A DNA stretch of 64,000 nucleotides from Welwitschia mirabilis (lineage: Eukaryota; Gnetophyta; Gnetopsida; Welwitschiales), in the NCBI GenBank assembly GCA_051453625.1, contig JBOZIK010000001.1:150369939-150433938 (forward strand), written 5' to 3'. How positions within the stretch are numbered: the first letter of the stretch is position 1; each line of letters starts with the position of its first letter. A model generated the notes under the pieces. It ran no database searches and was not told the origin of the DNA. It saw only the letters and a program-made list of their open reading frames with translations. Positions 24,271 through 35,969 of the stretch are shown piece by piece. The position numbers and the translations under genes are program-made.

Positions 24271-27141
24271 AGTTAAGCTCTAATTTTTGAATCATACTAT
24301 TATTTCTGAAGATTACATCTCTTTATCATTTTTCTTCATACATGAGTTTTATCTCTTTATGAAGTTTAAAAATAATGTTTTAATTGACTTTGAGTAATAA
24401 ATCTTAATGTTTTTCCCCCCATAATTCTTAAAAACTTTTATGCTCCATGTGATAATTTTTCTAAGATATTTTCTTTTTGAAATACACCAATGATACTATT
24501 GGAACATTGGTTGATGATAAATGCTAGGATGAAGATGTTATGATTGCCATTATTTTTGGAAAAAAGCACATGCATGTTACATGAAACATGTAGATTGCCT
24601 ACCTAAAAAGGAACATTTGCAAAATCATAATGACATAGTTTTACTACATTTTATTTATGTGATTTTGTTTTCTTATACTCATGCATCATTCTATTGTGTA
24701 GATAATAGTAGTAATCTAACATTCATAATAAAGAAGAATGGAAATTATAATGTATATTTGAAAATCCAAATGTTTTTCATGTAATATAGGCTATCAACAT
24801 GGAATATAGTAAATTCTAGTACTTACAACTCCTAGTAATTGATGTTGATAAATAAATTAACACTAAGATTTTAAATATAGGTTCTTAAAACAATTAAAAT
24901 CCACATGTTAGAATTTTATAATTATTATGAAGAATTCTATGCATTATTTTTTATCATTTTCAATTTTAATAAAACTAATTACTTGAGAAGCTAATATCAA
25001 GAATGTATTTGGAAGATACCATGTAAAGAGGATGATTGAGAATGGCTAAAAAAGAATCACTTCTTGAATCTAATAATCTATAAAAATTATATACTCATTT
25101 TAGGTTGAGGTATGAAAACTTTTATTTACAAACTATTTTTCACATATGAAAATAGTGTTCAAGTGAATTCCACTAATTTTGACATTTTAGCTTTAATATT
25201 TCTACTTATGTTATTTCTTTATAAAAGCTTGTATGGATTTTTTCACTAGTACTTAGCATTTAAACTTAAAATTGGACTAGGTTTTATTTATTAAAGAATG
25301 CAAAATTACCAATTTGAATTCATTATTATATTATTATGAATTAATGAAAAATAAAATCTAAATAACAACTGATATAACAAATTAATAAGTTAACTAGGTT
25401 TATTTGGACCTTTTGATGTCTCTACAATGCACTAAGATACTTCATTTGAATTAGAGGTAGTTGATAGAAACTTGAGTAGTGTTCTTTGGATAATTTTGAA
25501 ATAGATAGAGGCTAAAAACTTTATGCACTTGTAGAAATTTTTTAAAATGATTTTTGCATTAATGTTTACAAGAAAAAATTGACACTTAGAAAATTATATT
25601 TAATTAATTTATCATAAGTGAAGATATTAAAATATCCATTTTTATTATAAATTTTTTCCTATTATAATTTTATACATGATTTGTAAAATTATTAACTTTA
25701 TTGTATTATTTTGAGGTTAATTTCTATCTTCTAAAAGACATGAAGCAAAATGAAATAAAACCATTAGAAAATGATTATTTTTCCATTGAGGTCATAGATG
25801 TCTCTGATCTTTTAGAGAAAAATTAATCAAAATCCATGTTCTAATATTTTTATAAGAAATGCACCACATTTACTTATGGGGTTAGTTTGACATGAAATTA
25901 GAAATAATAATCAACTTTGATAAGTGGTAGAGGTACAAAGTGATACATAATAATGACATGTGATAATAACAAGTATTGTGACATTAAAACCACATGGCAA
26001 AAGCATATCACGGGAAGAACATCATCATCTAAACGGTATGCCATGTCGACATTTATAAGAAAACAGAGAATTCTCCTTAAAGATACATGATAAAATTTGT
26101 AATCTTTCTAAACATAACTATTTAAAGTGTAAACCCCCTTATTGTAACTACCATCAACCCTTACAAGTCAAAGGTTTTTAATTCTTTCCTCATTCATATA
26201 AGGGTCTTAATTCCTTATTATAAAGGATTGTTTGATTATTGAACATACTAAGAATACATTAAGCGTCATATTAATGTCTTTATATAAATCTTCTTTGGAA
26301 GTGAACTTTTTCTAAGGCTAGTTTAAGGAGTCTACATTAGCTTCATCTTTCCCTTCGATGTAATGTATTTTCTTAATCTAATTTAAGGATAATTATTCAT
26401 TATTTACTTTTTAGTAAACATAACTATTAGTTTTAATCCTTGGATGTGATTATTTATTATTTTATTATGAAGAGTACTTATTTATTATTTAATTTCTAGT
26501 ACAAAAAATTAATACTTTTCATCCTTAGGTAAAACTATCTTATTAAGTTTCTTTAATATGAAGTGAATTTGCTATTGCTAACTTATTGGTTATAGTCACC
26601 ACTATATTATGGGTCTTAAGTAAAGTTGTCCTTACCTTTTATGTTTATGAAGGGATATGAAAAACCTAATTAACTATTAAATTCATAAACATTCATGTGG
26701 TAAATGATATTATGTTATCATGTTTAAGTCATTATGACTTAATTTAAGGTTATGTTTCAAGAGTTATAGAACATTATTAAACATGAAGATATGCTATTAG
26801 ATAAGTTAAGCTATAACTTTAGAGCTCATTTTTTCTCCTACTTTATCAATCAAAGTTTAATAAAATTCTCAAACTTAATTTTATTTTAATTTAATTTAAT
26901 TGTAGAATTGACAATATTGTGTTACTTTTGTTAAGATTACTTAAAATATCCTTATGGAAAAAGAACATTAGATGCTCACTTAGGTTTTATTAATGTTGAC
27001 ATTTGCTATAACAAATAATACTATTTTATTGCAAACAGATTTTGGCATTGTGGATAAGAACATTGGCATGATAGCTTTTCAAAAGAAGCATAATTTTTCT
27101 TTCTTATGATTTTTAGTTTAGTTGTTTATTTTTCAATGGTC

Positions 27142-27158
27142 AGTACTAGTTTCTCTTT
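27142..27158. repeat. Left 17-bp target duplication of the LINE-type insertion
   Basis: AGTACTAGTTTCTCTTT occurs here and again at 35970-35986. X copy 2 has one uninterrupted, slightly diverged version near 56665-56682. A long target duplication and an adjacent oligo(T) run are hallmarks of LINE-mediated insertion. Confidence 0.9.
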
Positions 27159-27165
27159 TTTTTTT

Positions 27166-27500
27166 AAAAGTATCTATGTTAAACTAGAAAATGTACATTA
27201 GGGCGAAAACAACCTAGAATAATAGGAAAACTAAAATATTCATACAAGGGAAGTAGTCTACTAGCTGGAAAAGAGAGACTTGCATAATAGACCAAAATGT
27301 GAGCGAAACCACTCCTCACTAACATAGTTATAAGAAATTATCTATCTAGTATCACAAAAAACATGTAGAAAATAGACAAAAGGAAACATAGAACTGTTGA
27401 CAGGCTGGGCTAAAAATATTCCTTAAAATCAAAAGTTATAGAAAACTCAGTTTTAGAGGGGAATAGACATGAAGGGGGAGGATTATAGTTCTCTATAGAA
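27166..27500 (-). other. 3' UTR-like sequence before the poly(A)
   Basis: On the minus strand this is the stretch between the stop of the J-domain-like frame and the A run. It is non-coding and less AT-skewed than its surroundings. It could be the 3' UTR of a captured mRNA or the 3' tail of the LINE. Confidence 0.4.
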
Positions 27501-27638
27501 TTAAATCATGTTTCTATGATTATATTTAAGGAGAAATCTTCTCATATCATCAGAGAGAACTTTAAATTCTTGGTTTATCTCCTTAAATTCTTCAGCACTT
27601 GCAAGATATTTGTCTGGGTGGAGACAAAGAGTTTCTTC
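27501..27638 (-). pseudogene. J-domain (DnaJ-like) gene fragment
   Basis: A 45-codon open frame ending in TAA contains LCLHPDKY, then SAEEFKEINQEFKVLSDD. This is the HPD loop and helix III pattern of J-domains, the Hsp70-binding module of DnaJ-family co-chaperones: HPDK, then A-E-E-F-K-x-I-N-x-x-F-x-V-L-S-D. The HPD triplet is intact. Helix II upstream is poorly kept and a stop precedes the frame. The fragment lies about 340 bp from the poly(A) of the LINE-type insertion, so it looks like a retrotransposed scrap of a host gene. Which J-protein it came from cannot be told. Chance similarity is possible but the motif run is long. Confidence 0.55.
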
Positions 27639-27732
27639 TTATATTTTGATTTTATGGCCTAAGGTAGAGCTCTATGTAAAAGCTCGAGTGTGATGAATGT
27701 GCATCTCTTCAACTCTTGAATGGTTGCCAGTA

Positions 27733-27862
27733 TGTAATGCCCCAAGATTAAACTGTTGAAAAATCTTCAAATCTTAATGCTCTGATATCAAAATGTAAAC
27801 GACCTGATAAGCTATATGTGAAAAGGTTAAAAATTTAATCAGTCTTAGCTCTAATATCAAAA
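27733..27862 (-). mobile_element. Primer-site side of the nested gypsy element, with a second primer-like copy
   Basis: On the minus strand, TTTTGATATTAGAGC (27848-27862) follows the LTR end GGGGTATTGCA directly. It is a tRNA-Met-type primer site with transitions. A second copy, TTTTGATATCAGAGC, lies at 27779-27793 and an LTR-terminus-like GGGGCATTACA at 27733-27743. The doubled structure suggests a local duplication or a second element's edge. Confidence 0.6.
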
Positions 27863-29689
27863 TGCAATACCCCAAATTATTTTATTACTAAGATTTTCTA
27901 ATAGAAATAAGATAATTGTAATAAATTCACCAAGGCTTAGTTCTCAACAAAAGGTATTAGTATGAGCCCATAGACCACCTAAACATATAATATTTATATT
28001 ATCCTGCTACATTAAGGGAATGTCTTTGTTGGCCTTTTAAATAAAATAGAAATTTTAGTTGTGTCTAAGGATGTTTTAAATTTCCAAAAGATTAAAAAAA
28101 ACCTTCAAAAGTCCATAGGATTAAGGGATAGCTAATTATAATTAGAGGGGTCTAATTTATAAATAAAACTTTACTAAGGTTTACTCTAATAACTAAGGTA
28201 TTATTTAAAATCCATAATTTAAATGCTTTATATCATTCATATTGTCTTAAGGTATATAAAATTTATCCAATTTATAATCATTTATTAGAAGTGAAATGTT
28301 ATTATCATAACAAGGCTATATAAAAAGATCACCATGCAAAAGAAATAAGTTAGAACTTATAGTTATCCATAATTTCGGTCCCACCTTACTCTAGGAATTT
28401 TACTTATTCATTTAACGAAAACTAAAACTTATTATGAAATATCTTATACTATAATAAGGAATACCTCTTTGAAATTTTAAATTAAAATAAAGCTATGGTG
28501 ATTTGAAACTATGAACTCCCTTTAATAAGGCTTCCCAATAACCAACTATGCTAGCAAATGAATTTGAAAATGATTCCAGTTTGACATAATGTGAAAAAAT
28601 GAGAAGGAATCTAATCCTTTAAAAAATGTAAATGATACAAGTATGTCAAATTGGAAGCACAAGGAAAAACACACCTAGTAACAAATTACTCTCAAAATGA
28701 AAATGCTGACTAGAATGAATGTTATAGTAATGATGATATTTGCAAGCGCAGATAAAAGGGTCAGTTTCACAGATGAAATGAATTACATGGTAGTATTGGA
28801 AAAATGCGTGGACAAATAGAAATGAAAGGGCATGATGAACAGAAATAATTACTGATGAAACACACTAGAAAAAAGGTGAAACTCGCTAGAACGTACATGC
28901 ACTGTCATTTTTTTAAAAAATTTTAATTTGTTCTGATTAAGGATGAGGAGAATTTTAAGATTTTTATAAGCATTAACCTAAGCAAGATTTCAATCGAATG
29001 AGTGTATATTTAACTTCTTCAAATGTTAAGCAATAGGATGCCTTCCTTGCACATTGGGCTATTTTTGTTTATTAAAACTGCAAGAGAGTGCAACACTTAA
29101 AACCAAACCCACAAAAAGTTTAATAAAAAATTCACAAAAATATAAGATCTTAAGAAGAGGGGAAGGAGCTTTCTTGATCTTGAGTGTTTAATCATTTGGA
29201 TGAGGGTCCTTTGTTAATGCATAATAGATAACATGTGTAGTGATTGAAGTTTGGGAGTAGACATTTTTTTAACATTTAGGATTTCCAAGTGTTTTAGCTA
29301 GTAGAACATCCCTAGATCATAACAGTAACATGTCTAGGTAGTGCTTGAAGTGTTATCAACAACCTTTCACTAAGTACCAGCCCTTCTCTTTAGATTTTAA
29401 GTGCAAACAGCATGCTAGTAATGCATCCATAAAAAGCTTCTCATCTGCAGTGCTTGACTAATAGATTTTCTTTCATAAAATAAAATCCTCTTTGCAAAAA
29501 AAAATTGAAATGCTTAAGTAGGCCTTAGAGTGCATAATAAAAAGAGCATTATCATTTGGAATGAAGAAAGAGTATCATGCTATGGAAGAAGTGAATGCAG
29601 ATTCAAATCTAGTTTTAGTAAGTATCGAGAGTGGGCACTACAAGATAGGTAACAAGAAATAAATCTGCATTGAATAAAGAAGGAGATGT

Positions 29690-29925
29690 GTTGTAGAAAG
29701 AAAAAACATGTTAGAGAGGGGAAAATGCTAGAAAGAAGCATATTGGAAAGGAAAAGGATGCAAGAGAGGAGAAATACACTTTTGCAAGGAATGATCTACA
29801 CAATAGAAAGGTACTACATAATAGAGATGCACTGCAGAGTGGGAATGCACCACACAGGAATGCCTCGCACAGTGGAGACACCACATAGTAGAAACACACT
29901 ACAAGTAGAAAAATGCAAAGGATGA
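29690..29925. repeat. Degenerate minisatellite, unit about 16-18 bp
   Basis: Variants of ATGCACTGCACAGTGGA repeat many times, most clearly at 29825-29910. Open frames exist on both strands here because of the repeat. The minus-strand frame reads a periodic LCxAxLLCSTFLLC pattern, so neither frame should be taken as a gene. Confidence 0.65.
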
Positions 29926-29978
29926 AAAATCATTTAGAACATTTGAGAAGAAATTAAACACTTTTCTGTTGCAAATTT

Positions 29979-30066
29979 AGCTTGATGGTGTAATGGTTAA
30001 GAGTGAGAAATGTGGAGTAGGAGGTTGGTGGTTTGAGTCTAGGCATTACATTCACTTTTTATTTTG
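29979..30066 (+). mobile_element. tRNA-derived SINE head (or tRNA relic)
   Basis: An A box TGGTGTAATGG starts at 29986 and a B box GGTTTGAGTCT at 30030. The 44-bp distance is that of a tRNA gene. The sequence ends in a T-rich tail (to 30066). The would-be acceptor strands do not pair, which argues for a SINE head and not a functional tRNA. It is transcribed, if at all, by RNA polymerase III. Confidence 0.55.
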
Positions 30067-31240
30067 TTTTTTTAGAATTAAATGATTATCATGGCTCATT
30101 TTAATATTCTAATCATTAAATCCTTATAATATAATAATAGTGAGCCTCAAACTAATATCCCAAGAATTAAATGAACACCATCTCCTCAAATATATTTAGA
30201 TCCCCTTAAGTAAACTTTATTATAAGTATCATTTTTCCATAAATATTTCTAATATACCCCCAGCCATTTAGCTTTTAAGAAAATAAAAGCCTATTTAGAA
30301 TTTCCTCCTAGGATTTTATCTTGTATATTTTTAATATATGCAATAAATAAGCTCCAAATTGAATTATACAATTTTAAACTACATATTACCATCTAAATTA
30401 TTCTAAGAATTATTTTTCTAATTAATAAGATATAACCATAATTACAAATTTACTTAAAATAAGCAAGCTATGCACCAATATCCAACATAAATAAAACTTT
30501 ACATTGAAGAAGAAGCACTTGTAATTCTTACAACTAAAAGGAAAATACATTGTACACATATCCATAACATTGTTTATAATAAATTTGAATACATTAACCA
30601 CATTCACATTATAATTACACTATCTAAGGTCCTTCACAAAACACATGAATTTTGGCATAGCAGTGTCTGATTCATCTAAAGGCCATCCTCATGCTAGATC
30701 CTGTACATGCAAGCATGGCATGAGAACTGTACATCCACAGTTCCCAGTATGATTCATGGCAAGGTTTAAGATAAGGGTTTTGAGAAGAAGAAGTTATTCA
30801 CAAAATATCAATAGACCAAAACCTTAAATCAAAACCAAAGTTAAGGTAAAATACCAGATCTCATGAAATGTCAAAGAACAATATGCCCTGTGAGAAAGGT
30901 ATCAATTACCCATTATCTATTAGATCAGTCCTATGGTTAATAGGATCACTTTAGATGGCCTAGCCCCTGAAGCCTCATGATTTGATTACAACAAGCTTAA
31001 ACTTCAAAGGTAGTTCATAACCAAGATATGCATAAGAAAAGATTTATAAATCAAAAAGATATCAGAACACCATAAAAGCCATATGAAATGAAGATCAAAG
31101 ACCATGAAAACATACAAGATATTAATGAAAACCATAAAACCATAATGATTTTTAAGAAGAACTCAAGATCTTTGCAAGTATTCAAGGCTTCTCTAGGCTT
31201 CAAGCCTTGATAGCAAATGGTTCTCTAAAAATAAAAGAGC

Positions 31241-31345
31241 AAAGATTCCTTACATATGAAGACAAACGAAGTTGGTAAAGATTCCTTGCATGTAAAGACA
31301 AATGAAATTTGGTAAAGATTCCTTGCATATGAAGACAAAATATCA
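31241..31345. repeat. Tandem repeat, about 2.8 units of 36-37 bp
   Basis: Units start AAAGATTCCTT, then (A/G)CAT(A/G)T(G/A)AAGACAAA. They begin at 31241, 31277 and 31314. Located in the nested gypsy LTR. Confidence 0.8.
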
Positions 31346-31675
31346 TGAATGAAAGCAGTTATATGGTGGGAATTTCCATTACCTTTCCAGGCCATTAGGA
31401 AAATAATAAATAATACTTAAGCTTATGTAATTAATAATAATGAAATATAAATAGTAAAACATTTCATAACATGATAGCAGTTTTGATAAAAATAATTACA
31501 TATTAAGCACTTTATTCAAAATAATTTCAAATTCATATCCACAAGTCATTGACATTTTTCCAAAATGAGTAATGCATAAGCCAAAGCACAAAATAATATT
31601 ATTAGAAATAAAAGAAAACATGAATTATTATCCTTAAAATATTTAATCTCAAGTCTTGAAATTTAGAATGTGACA

Positions 31676-31887
31676 TTTATCCACCTCTTTAAGAGGTTTC
31701 GTCCTTTAAACTAAAAATTGGCAAATATTTTTACTTCTTTTACTTATTCCCATGATGGCAACTTATATTATAAGAGTCATTCCTTCTAGAATAATTATTT
31801 GTAATTAATAAAGATTTAGAAACTTCTCTTATCTAATTTCTATTTAAATAATGAAATATTTGACAGCTTAATGCTCAACTAATTATT
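31676..31887 (-). mobile_element. 3' end of nested gypsy interior (polypurine tract and pol tail)
   Basis: The minus strand has AAAGGACGAAACC, then TTAAAGAGGTGGATAAA right before the LTR start. This resembles the well-known end of plant gypsy polyproteins and their polypurine tract. Little else is legible before the gap. Confidence 0.5.
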
Positions 31888-31987
31888 NNNNNNNNNNNNN
31901 NNNNNNNNNNNNNNNNNNNNNNNNNNNNNNNNNNNNNNNNNNNNNNNNNNNNNNNNNNNNNNNNNNNNNNNNNNNNNNNNNNNNNNN
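31888..31987. other. Assembly gap (100 N)
   Basis: Unknown bases, probably a default-size gap. It hides the junction between the nested gypsy element and LINE ORF2. Confidence 0.99.
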
Positions 31988-34692
31988 ATTCTGTATTTGT
32001 AATTAATCAAACCACACTAGAGTTAACATCCTTCTTATAGTTTCTTTAGGATTCTATGTGATTCAATGAGAATACAGTCTTTGAGTTTTTGAATTCCTCA
32101 ACCTCCTAATTTCTTTGGATGGATAATAATCTTTTATTTGCAGAGGTAAATTCAGTGGTGATTCATTCCTTCTAATCAAATAAAGTCATTTAAGATCCTA
32201 TTGATTTTTTGTATTATATTTCTTTGTTGGTGTTGGAGGAGAGGGGGAGGGGGGTAGGGAGGGGGCGATGGTGGGGGGGGAGGGGTGGGGGGGGGGGGGG
32301 GGGGGGGAAGGTGGGGGGAGGGGCCAATAATGAAAGCTATGTATAAAAAGGATGAGATTAAGTAGGAGTTTATGAGAATAATTTTAGCCTTCGAGTAGAG
32401 AAAGTTATTTTTTTTAGGAGTTGCACTGCCTTTAGATGAATTTCAATATGTAATTCCAAGTATTTGTCTTATGTCAAATTTGAAGAGGGATACCCAGGTA
32501 AATATCTTATAGGCCTTCTAACTTTATACTTAGGATTCGAGTGATTTCGATCCTTCTATTACATTTTCTACCCAAAGTATGTATTTTTGATTTATTCTAA
32601 TTAGTGTAAATCCTTCTTGCCTTTACAAAGATGCTTATGGCATTTTTTATTAATTTTACTTGCTGACATGAAGCTCTAGTCATGATGATGGTGTCATTTG
32701 CATGGTAATTGTTGAAAAAGATTTGGCCTCCAATTCTAATTCTTGTAACTTCATTCCTTCTTAAGAAAACCTATAATGCATTCATCACAAATATAAAAAG
32801 GTATGGGAATAGAGGGTTCTCTTGTCTCAACCCCATTCCCACTGAAAAAAAATTTAATTTATGGTTGTTGATCTCCATACTAAATTTAGTAGAAGCTTGC
32901 ATGTATAGCTAAATATTAATAATATTTTGAGAGACATCTATTTTTTTAATAATAGATCTTAAAGCTTACCAATTAAAAGAATCATAAGCTTTATCAATAT
33001 TTAGTTTTGCAATGAGAAGAGGAAATTTGTATTTTTAATAGAATGAATGATTTCATAAGTAAAGAGGATTTAGTTTTAGATATACTTATATTGGATGAAG
33101 CCAACTTAGTTCTCTAAAATCACATTGGAAAGTAGAGGATGATTCAGTCAATCTTAATCTTTGCAAAAATTCTATAAATGATGTTATAAACACCTAAAGG
33201 TCTAAAATCCTTTCGTTTGATAGCATCCCTTTTTTTTTGGTATGAGTACTACTCCAGTTCTGTTCATCTTCCTAGGAATACATTTGTTATTGAAGAGTTT
33301 CTACATTATATCATGGAGGTTATTCCTAGGATGGAGAAGTAGGATTTAAAGAGTTTAATTAGTAAACCATCAGGGCCAAGGGCTTGATTATTCTTCATAG
33401 TTCTAACAGCAGATAAAATTTCTTCTCTATTCATAGGTTTAGTCAACATATAATTATCTTCATTTGAGACTTTTATTTTTTGAAATTAAGTCAGGAGTGA
33501 TATTGTATCATTTTCATATTCTTTTAAGATGAGTCTGTAAATCTTTAGCTATTTTCTCTTCATTTTCTGTGATTTAACTTTCTATAGAAAGTCTTCTAAT
33601 TCTGTTATCAGATCTATGTTGATTGACCTGCTTGAAGAAGAATCTACTATGCTTATCACCCTCTTTAAATCACTTAATCCTTGATCATTCTCTCTAATAA
33701 TGTTCTTCATTAGTATTTATTTCTTGGAGTTCCATTAGGCATTGATATTTCCTTCTTTAAAAACTATTCTGGTTACTTCCCTCCTTTTACTCAATTTGAA
33801 TACTTTTAAGTTCCTTCCTAAGTTCAACTTTTGATTCAAATTTATATTTATTTTTCCTTTTCTAATATCTTATGTGAGCCTTTAGAGTATTAAGGCCTCT
33901 ATACAAAAAAGTTATAGGTTGGATTCCATCATACTATGCCTAATTTTTTTCCAATAGAACTCTGATTTCTATTAAATTAATCCAATACCATTCCATATGA
34001 AACAAAGTTTTTAAGGGTGAAATCAACCCCATTATAAGCTTGATAGGATGGTGATCTGAGGAAATCTTATTTGACCACAAGCTTCAAGTGGGATTTTAGC
34101 TAGATCCTTCCCAGTTAGGACACTATCAATCATAGATATTATCAGATCTATATCTACTCTTCTATTTGACCATGTGTATTTACACCTAGCAATAGTAACA
34201 TCTATGAGGCATACCTTATCAAAAAATATTTTAGTATTGAGGTATCTCTATAATTCCAGTTATCCTTCCTTAATTTTTATTAGTGATAGAAACATTAGTT
34301 AAAGTCACCCAATATAAGCCATTTAGATTTATCTATTAAAGTCCTTTGTGATTCTTCTAATATAGCAGCCTTGTCTTGATTATGCTACAAAATATAAATA
34401 TTTATAATAGTTTACCTTTCATTATAAAGAAGAATTATGATGTGATTTTTACTGCTGTGAATTAGATATACCTATTTTTTAGTAGAAATTAGAAGACCAC
34501 CAGAGTTAAATTAGGCTGTAATAATAAAAGATGTCCATTATCATCATAGATTTATATGTTTCATATCATTTTTTATCTTTGTTTTTTCTATAAGTAAACT
34601 AAATCAATATTATATTAACTAATTAGATTTAATAGGGTATTTTTCTTGTAGGATGAACCTAATCCCCTGCAATTCCATGTGAGATAATTCAT
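31988..34692 (-). pseudogene. LINE ORF2 relic (endonuclease and reverse transcriptase)
   Basis: ORF2 of plant L1 LINEs carries an AP-like endonuclease that nicks the target and an RT that primes on it. The frame starts at ATG 34692 with MNYLTWNCRGLG, typical of this endonuclease. Further on come IKFFKEGDKHSRFF-like, PLGVYNIIYRIFAKI and QENPLFPYLF-like RT blocks in order. The active site reads HANDT (32690-32704) where A-D-D-T is expected, so one Asp is Asn. The thumb region ends with PKKLGG-GI (about 32092-32119). Stops and frameshifts are frequent. The distal zinc-finger and RNase H parts are absent. Confidence 0.82.
32228..32323 (+). repeat. G-rich low-complexity block inside LINE ORF2
   Basis: Nearly pure G on the plus strand, with a run of 21 G at 32287-32307, in a region where ORF2 homology flanks both sides. 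It could be a true expansion or a sequencing artefact. Confidence 0.85.
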
Positions 34693-34699
34693 TGGAAGT

Positions 34700-35774
34700 G
34701 TTTTCACCCCTTTCTGGGTGCTTGGCCTTTTCTTAAGGTACCTTCAATTGTGGTTAGGAGCTATTTGCAATGTTCTCTATACTTTCTTGTTCTCACAGGG
34801 TTCTATTACTAGGCCTTCCCTTCATTTGGATTTCTAATTCATTGGATTCATCATTGTTTAGAGGTTGTTCGATATTATTCTTGTACATAAGAGGTTGAAA
34901 TAAATTATGCTCTTATTTCAATATTTTCTTTTTCTTGCTTTCCTTGGGAAAAATAGTAGTACTTTTTATTTATTCCTTCCTTTGCTTATATCAACATATG
35001 TATTAATTATAACCCATTTTTCCACAAATATGCAATTGGCTTTTTTTTAATATCGATCAGTCTTTTTTGACATTCTTCATGTAGATGACCTAATCTTTCA
35101 CAATGTGAGTATTTCTTTTTAGGAGGAGTACATATTTCAAAGAGATGTTCTGATTTTCCATAGACTGTGTAACGAATTAAAAGGTATTCATATGTGACAT
35201 TAAGATCATAAATACCCCATTTAGATCTAAATTTTACATATTAGATCTTCTTAGTATCCTCAAGGCTCATCCAAACATAGAATCTAGCTAATACTAATCT
35301 TGTTTATTTAATAGTAATTTGATCAAGTTTGATCAATTCTCTACACTGAGCTGCCATTCTCCTCAATAAATCTTCATCACAAAACTCTAGAGGGAACTTG
35401 TAAATGCAGATTCAGATCAGAAATCTCTTAAAAAGATTCGAGTCTTATTTCATCCCTGAAATCCATTTGGCTAGGGCAAGGCCTCACATGCCAAAAAACC
35501 ATGATCCTCTTGTAATTATCTTATCTCAATCTTGTTCATTACCTAGTTAAAATAATACTAGCCGTTCTGTCATTGCAATAACATTAACTTTGCTGACTCC
35601 TGTCCATTTCATAGTAACCCATTGATGGATCCAATCTAACCTTGGTCGAGGACTGGATGAAACAAATTTGCTAATTAAGCTATATCTGAGCTTCTTCTTG
35701 ATTTTACTACATGCATCTTCATCAATGTTCAAAACAAGGGGTTTTCCTTCCCTAAAGAACTGAGTATTCTCCAT
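34700..35774 (-). pseudogene. LINE ORF1 relic (DUF4283-type, zinc knuckle)
   Basis: Plant L1 ORF1 proteins bind LINE RNA. The frame opens at ATG 35774 and the first 75 codons (to 35547) are intact, including KKLRYSLISKFV and RPRLDWIHQWV. After the first stop, a GSWFFG motif and a KFPLEFCDEDLLRRMA segment follow, as in DUF4283 proteins. A zinc knuckle at about 35064-35125 reads YSHCERLGHLHEEC: CX2CX4HX4C with the first Cys changed to Tyr. It precedes ORF2 on the same strand, as in complete plant LINEs. Confidence 0.78.
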
Positions 35775-35969
35775 ATTGGGGTTAAACCCCTTAAAAAAAA
35801 GAAACCCTAAAAACTAACAAGAACTATAAAATAAAATAATCCCATAACTTACCTAAGAAATTTCTATCTTATAGCTGAAATTACTCTTATGATTTATGAT
35901 AAGATATCAAAACTACCCCCATCGATTTGTGATCCTCTAAGTCTTGCCTCCTATGCTTTTAAAACCTTT
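35775..35969 (-). other. LINE 5' UTR-like stretch
   Basis: The minus-strand sequence between the insertion edge and the ORF1 ATG. No further motif recognised. The presence of a 5' UTR and ORF1 start means the LINE was not strongly 5'-truncated. Confidence 0.5.

Larger units (their letters stand above)
27863..31675 (-). mobile_element. Nested gypsy LTR (about 3.8 kb) inside the LINE-type insertion
   Basis: On the minus strand the LTR starts TGTCACATTC directly after a polypurine stretch and ends GGGGTATTGCA next to a primer site, so it has internal sequence on both sides. It contains no coding capacity. It includes the SINE-like head at 29979 and two minisatellites. It is unrelated to LTR1-LTR4. 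Its sequence shows less stop-type decay and more CG than the gypsy copies around it, which hints at a younger age. Confidence 0.65.
27159..35969 (-). mobile_element. LINE-type retroposon inserted in X, with a nested gypsy LTR
   Basis: The insertion of about 8.8 kb is bounded by the 17-bp duplications. Its poly(A) is the T run at 27154-27165 and its 5' end is near 35969, so it points to the minus strand. From 5' to 3' it holds an L1-type ORF1 (from 35774), ORF2 (from 34692) with endonuclease, RT and the start of the C-terminal region to about 31988, a gap, a nested gypsy LTR with internal scraps (27733-31887), and a J-domain-like segment beside the poly(A). The usual distal part of ORF2 is not visible. 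Confidence 0.8.

Noticed and set aside
21042-27141. X as a normal 5' leader of the gypsy elements
   Set aside because: Copy 1 has primer site and gag directly after the LTR; copies 2 and 3 lack a primer site and the gag N-terminus; X starts with the target duplicate.
29686-29925. Opposed open frames of 79 and 62 codons
   Set aside because: Both are read-outs of a degenerate minisatellite; the minus-strand peptide is plainly periodic.
29979-30052. Functional tRNA gene
   Set aside because: Box spacing fits but the acceptor stem does not pair.
31797-32005. ATTTGTAATTAAT on both sides of the 100-N gap as a target duplication
   Set aside because: Positions do not match the expected element edges and the word is AT-rich enough to recur by chance.
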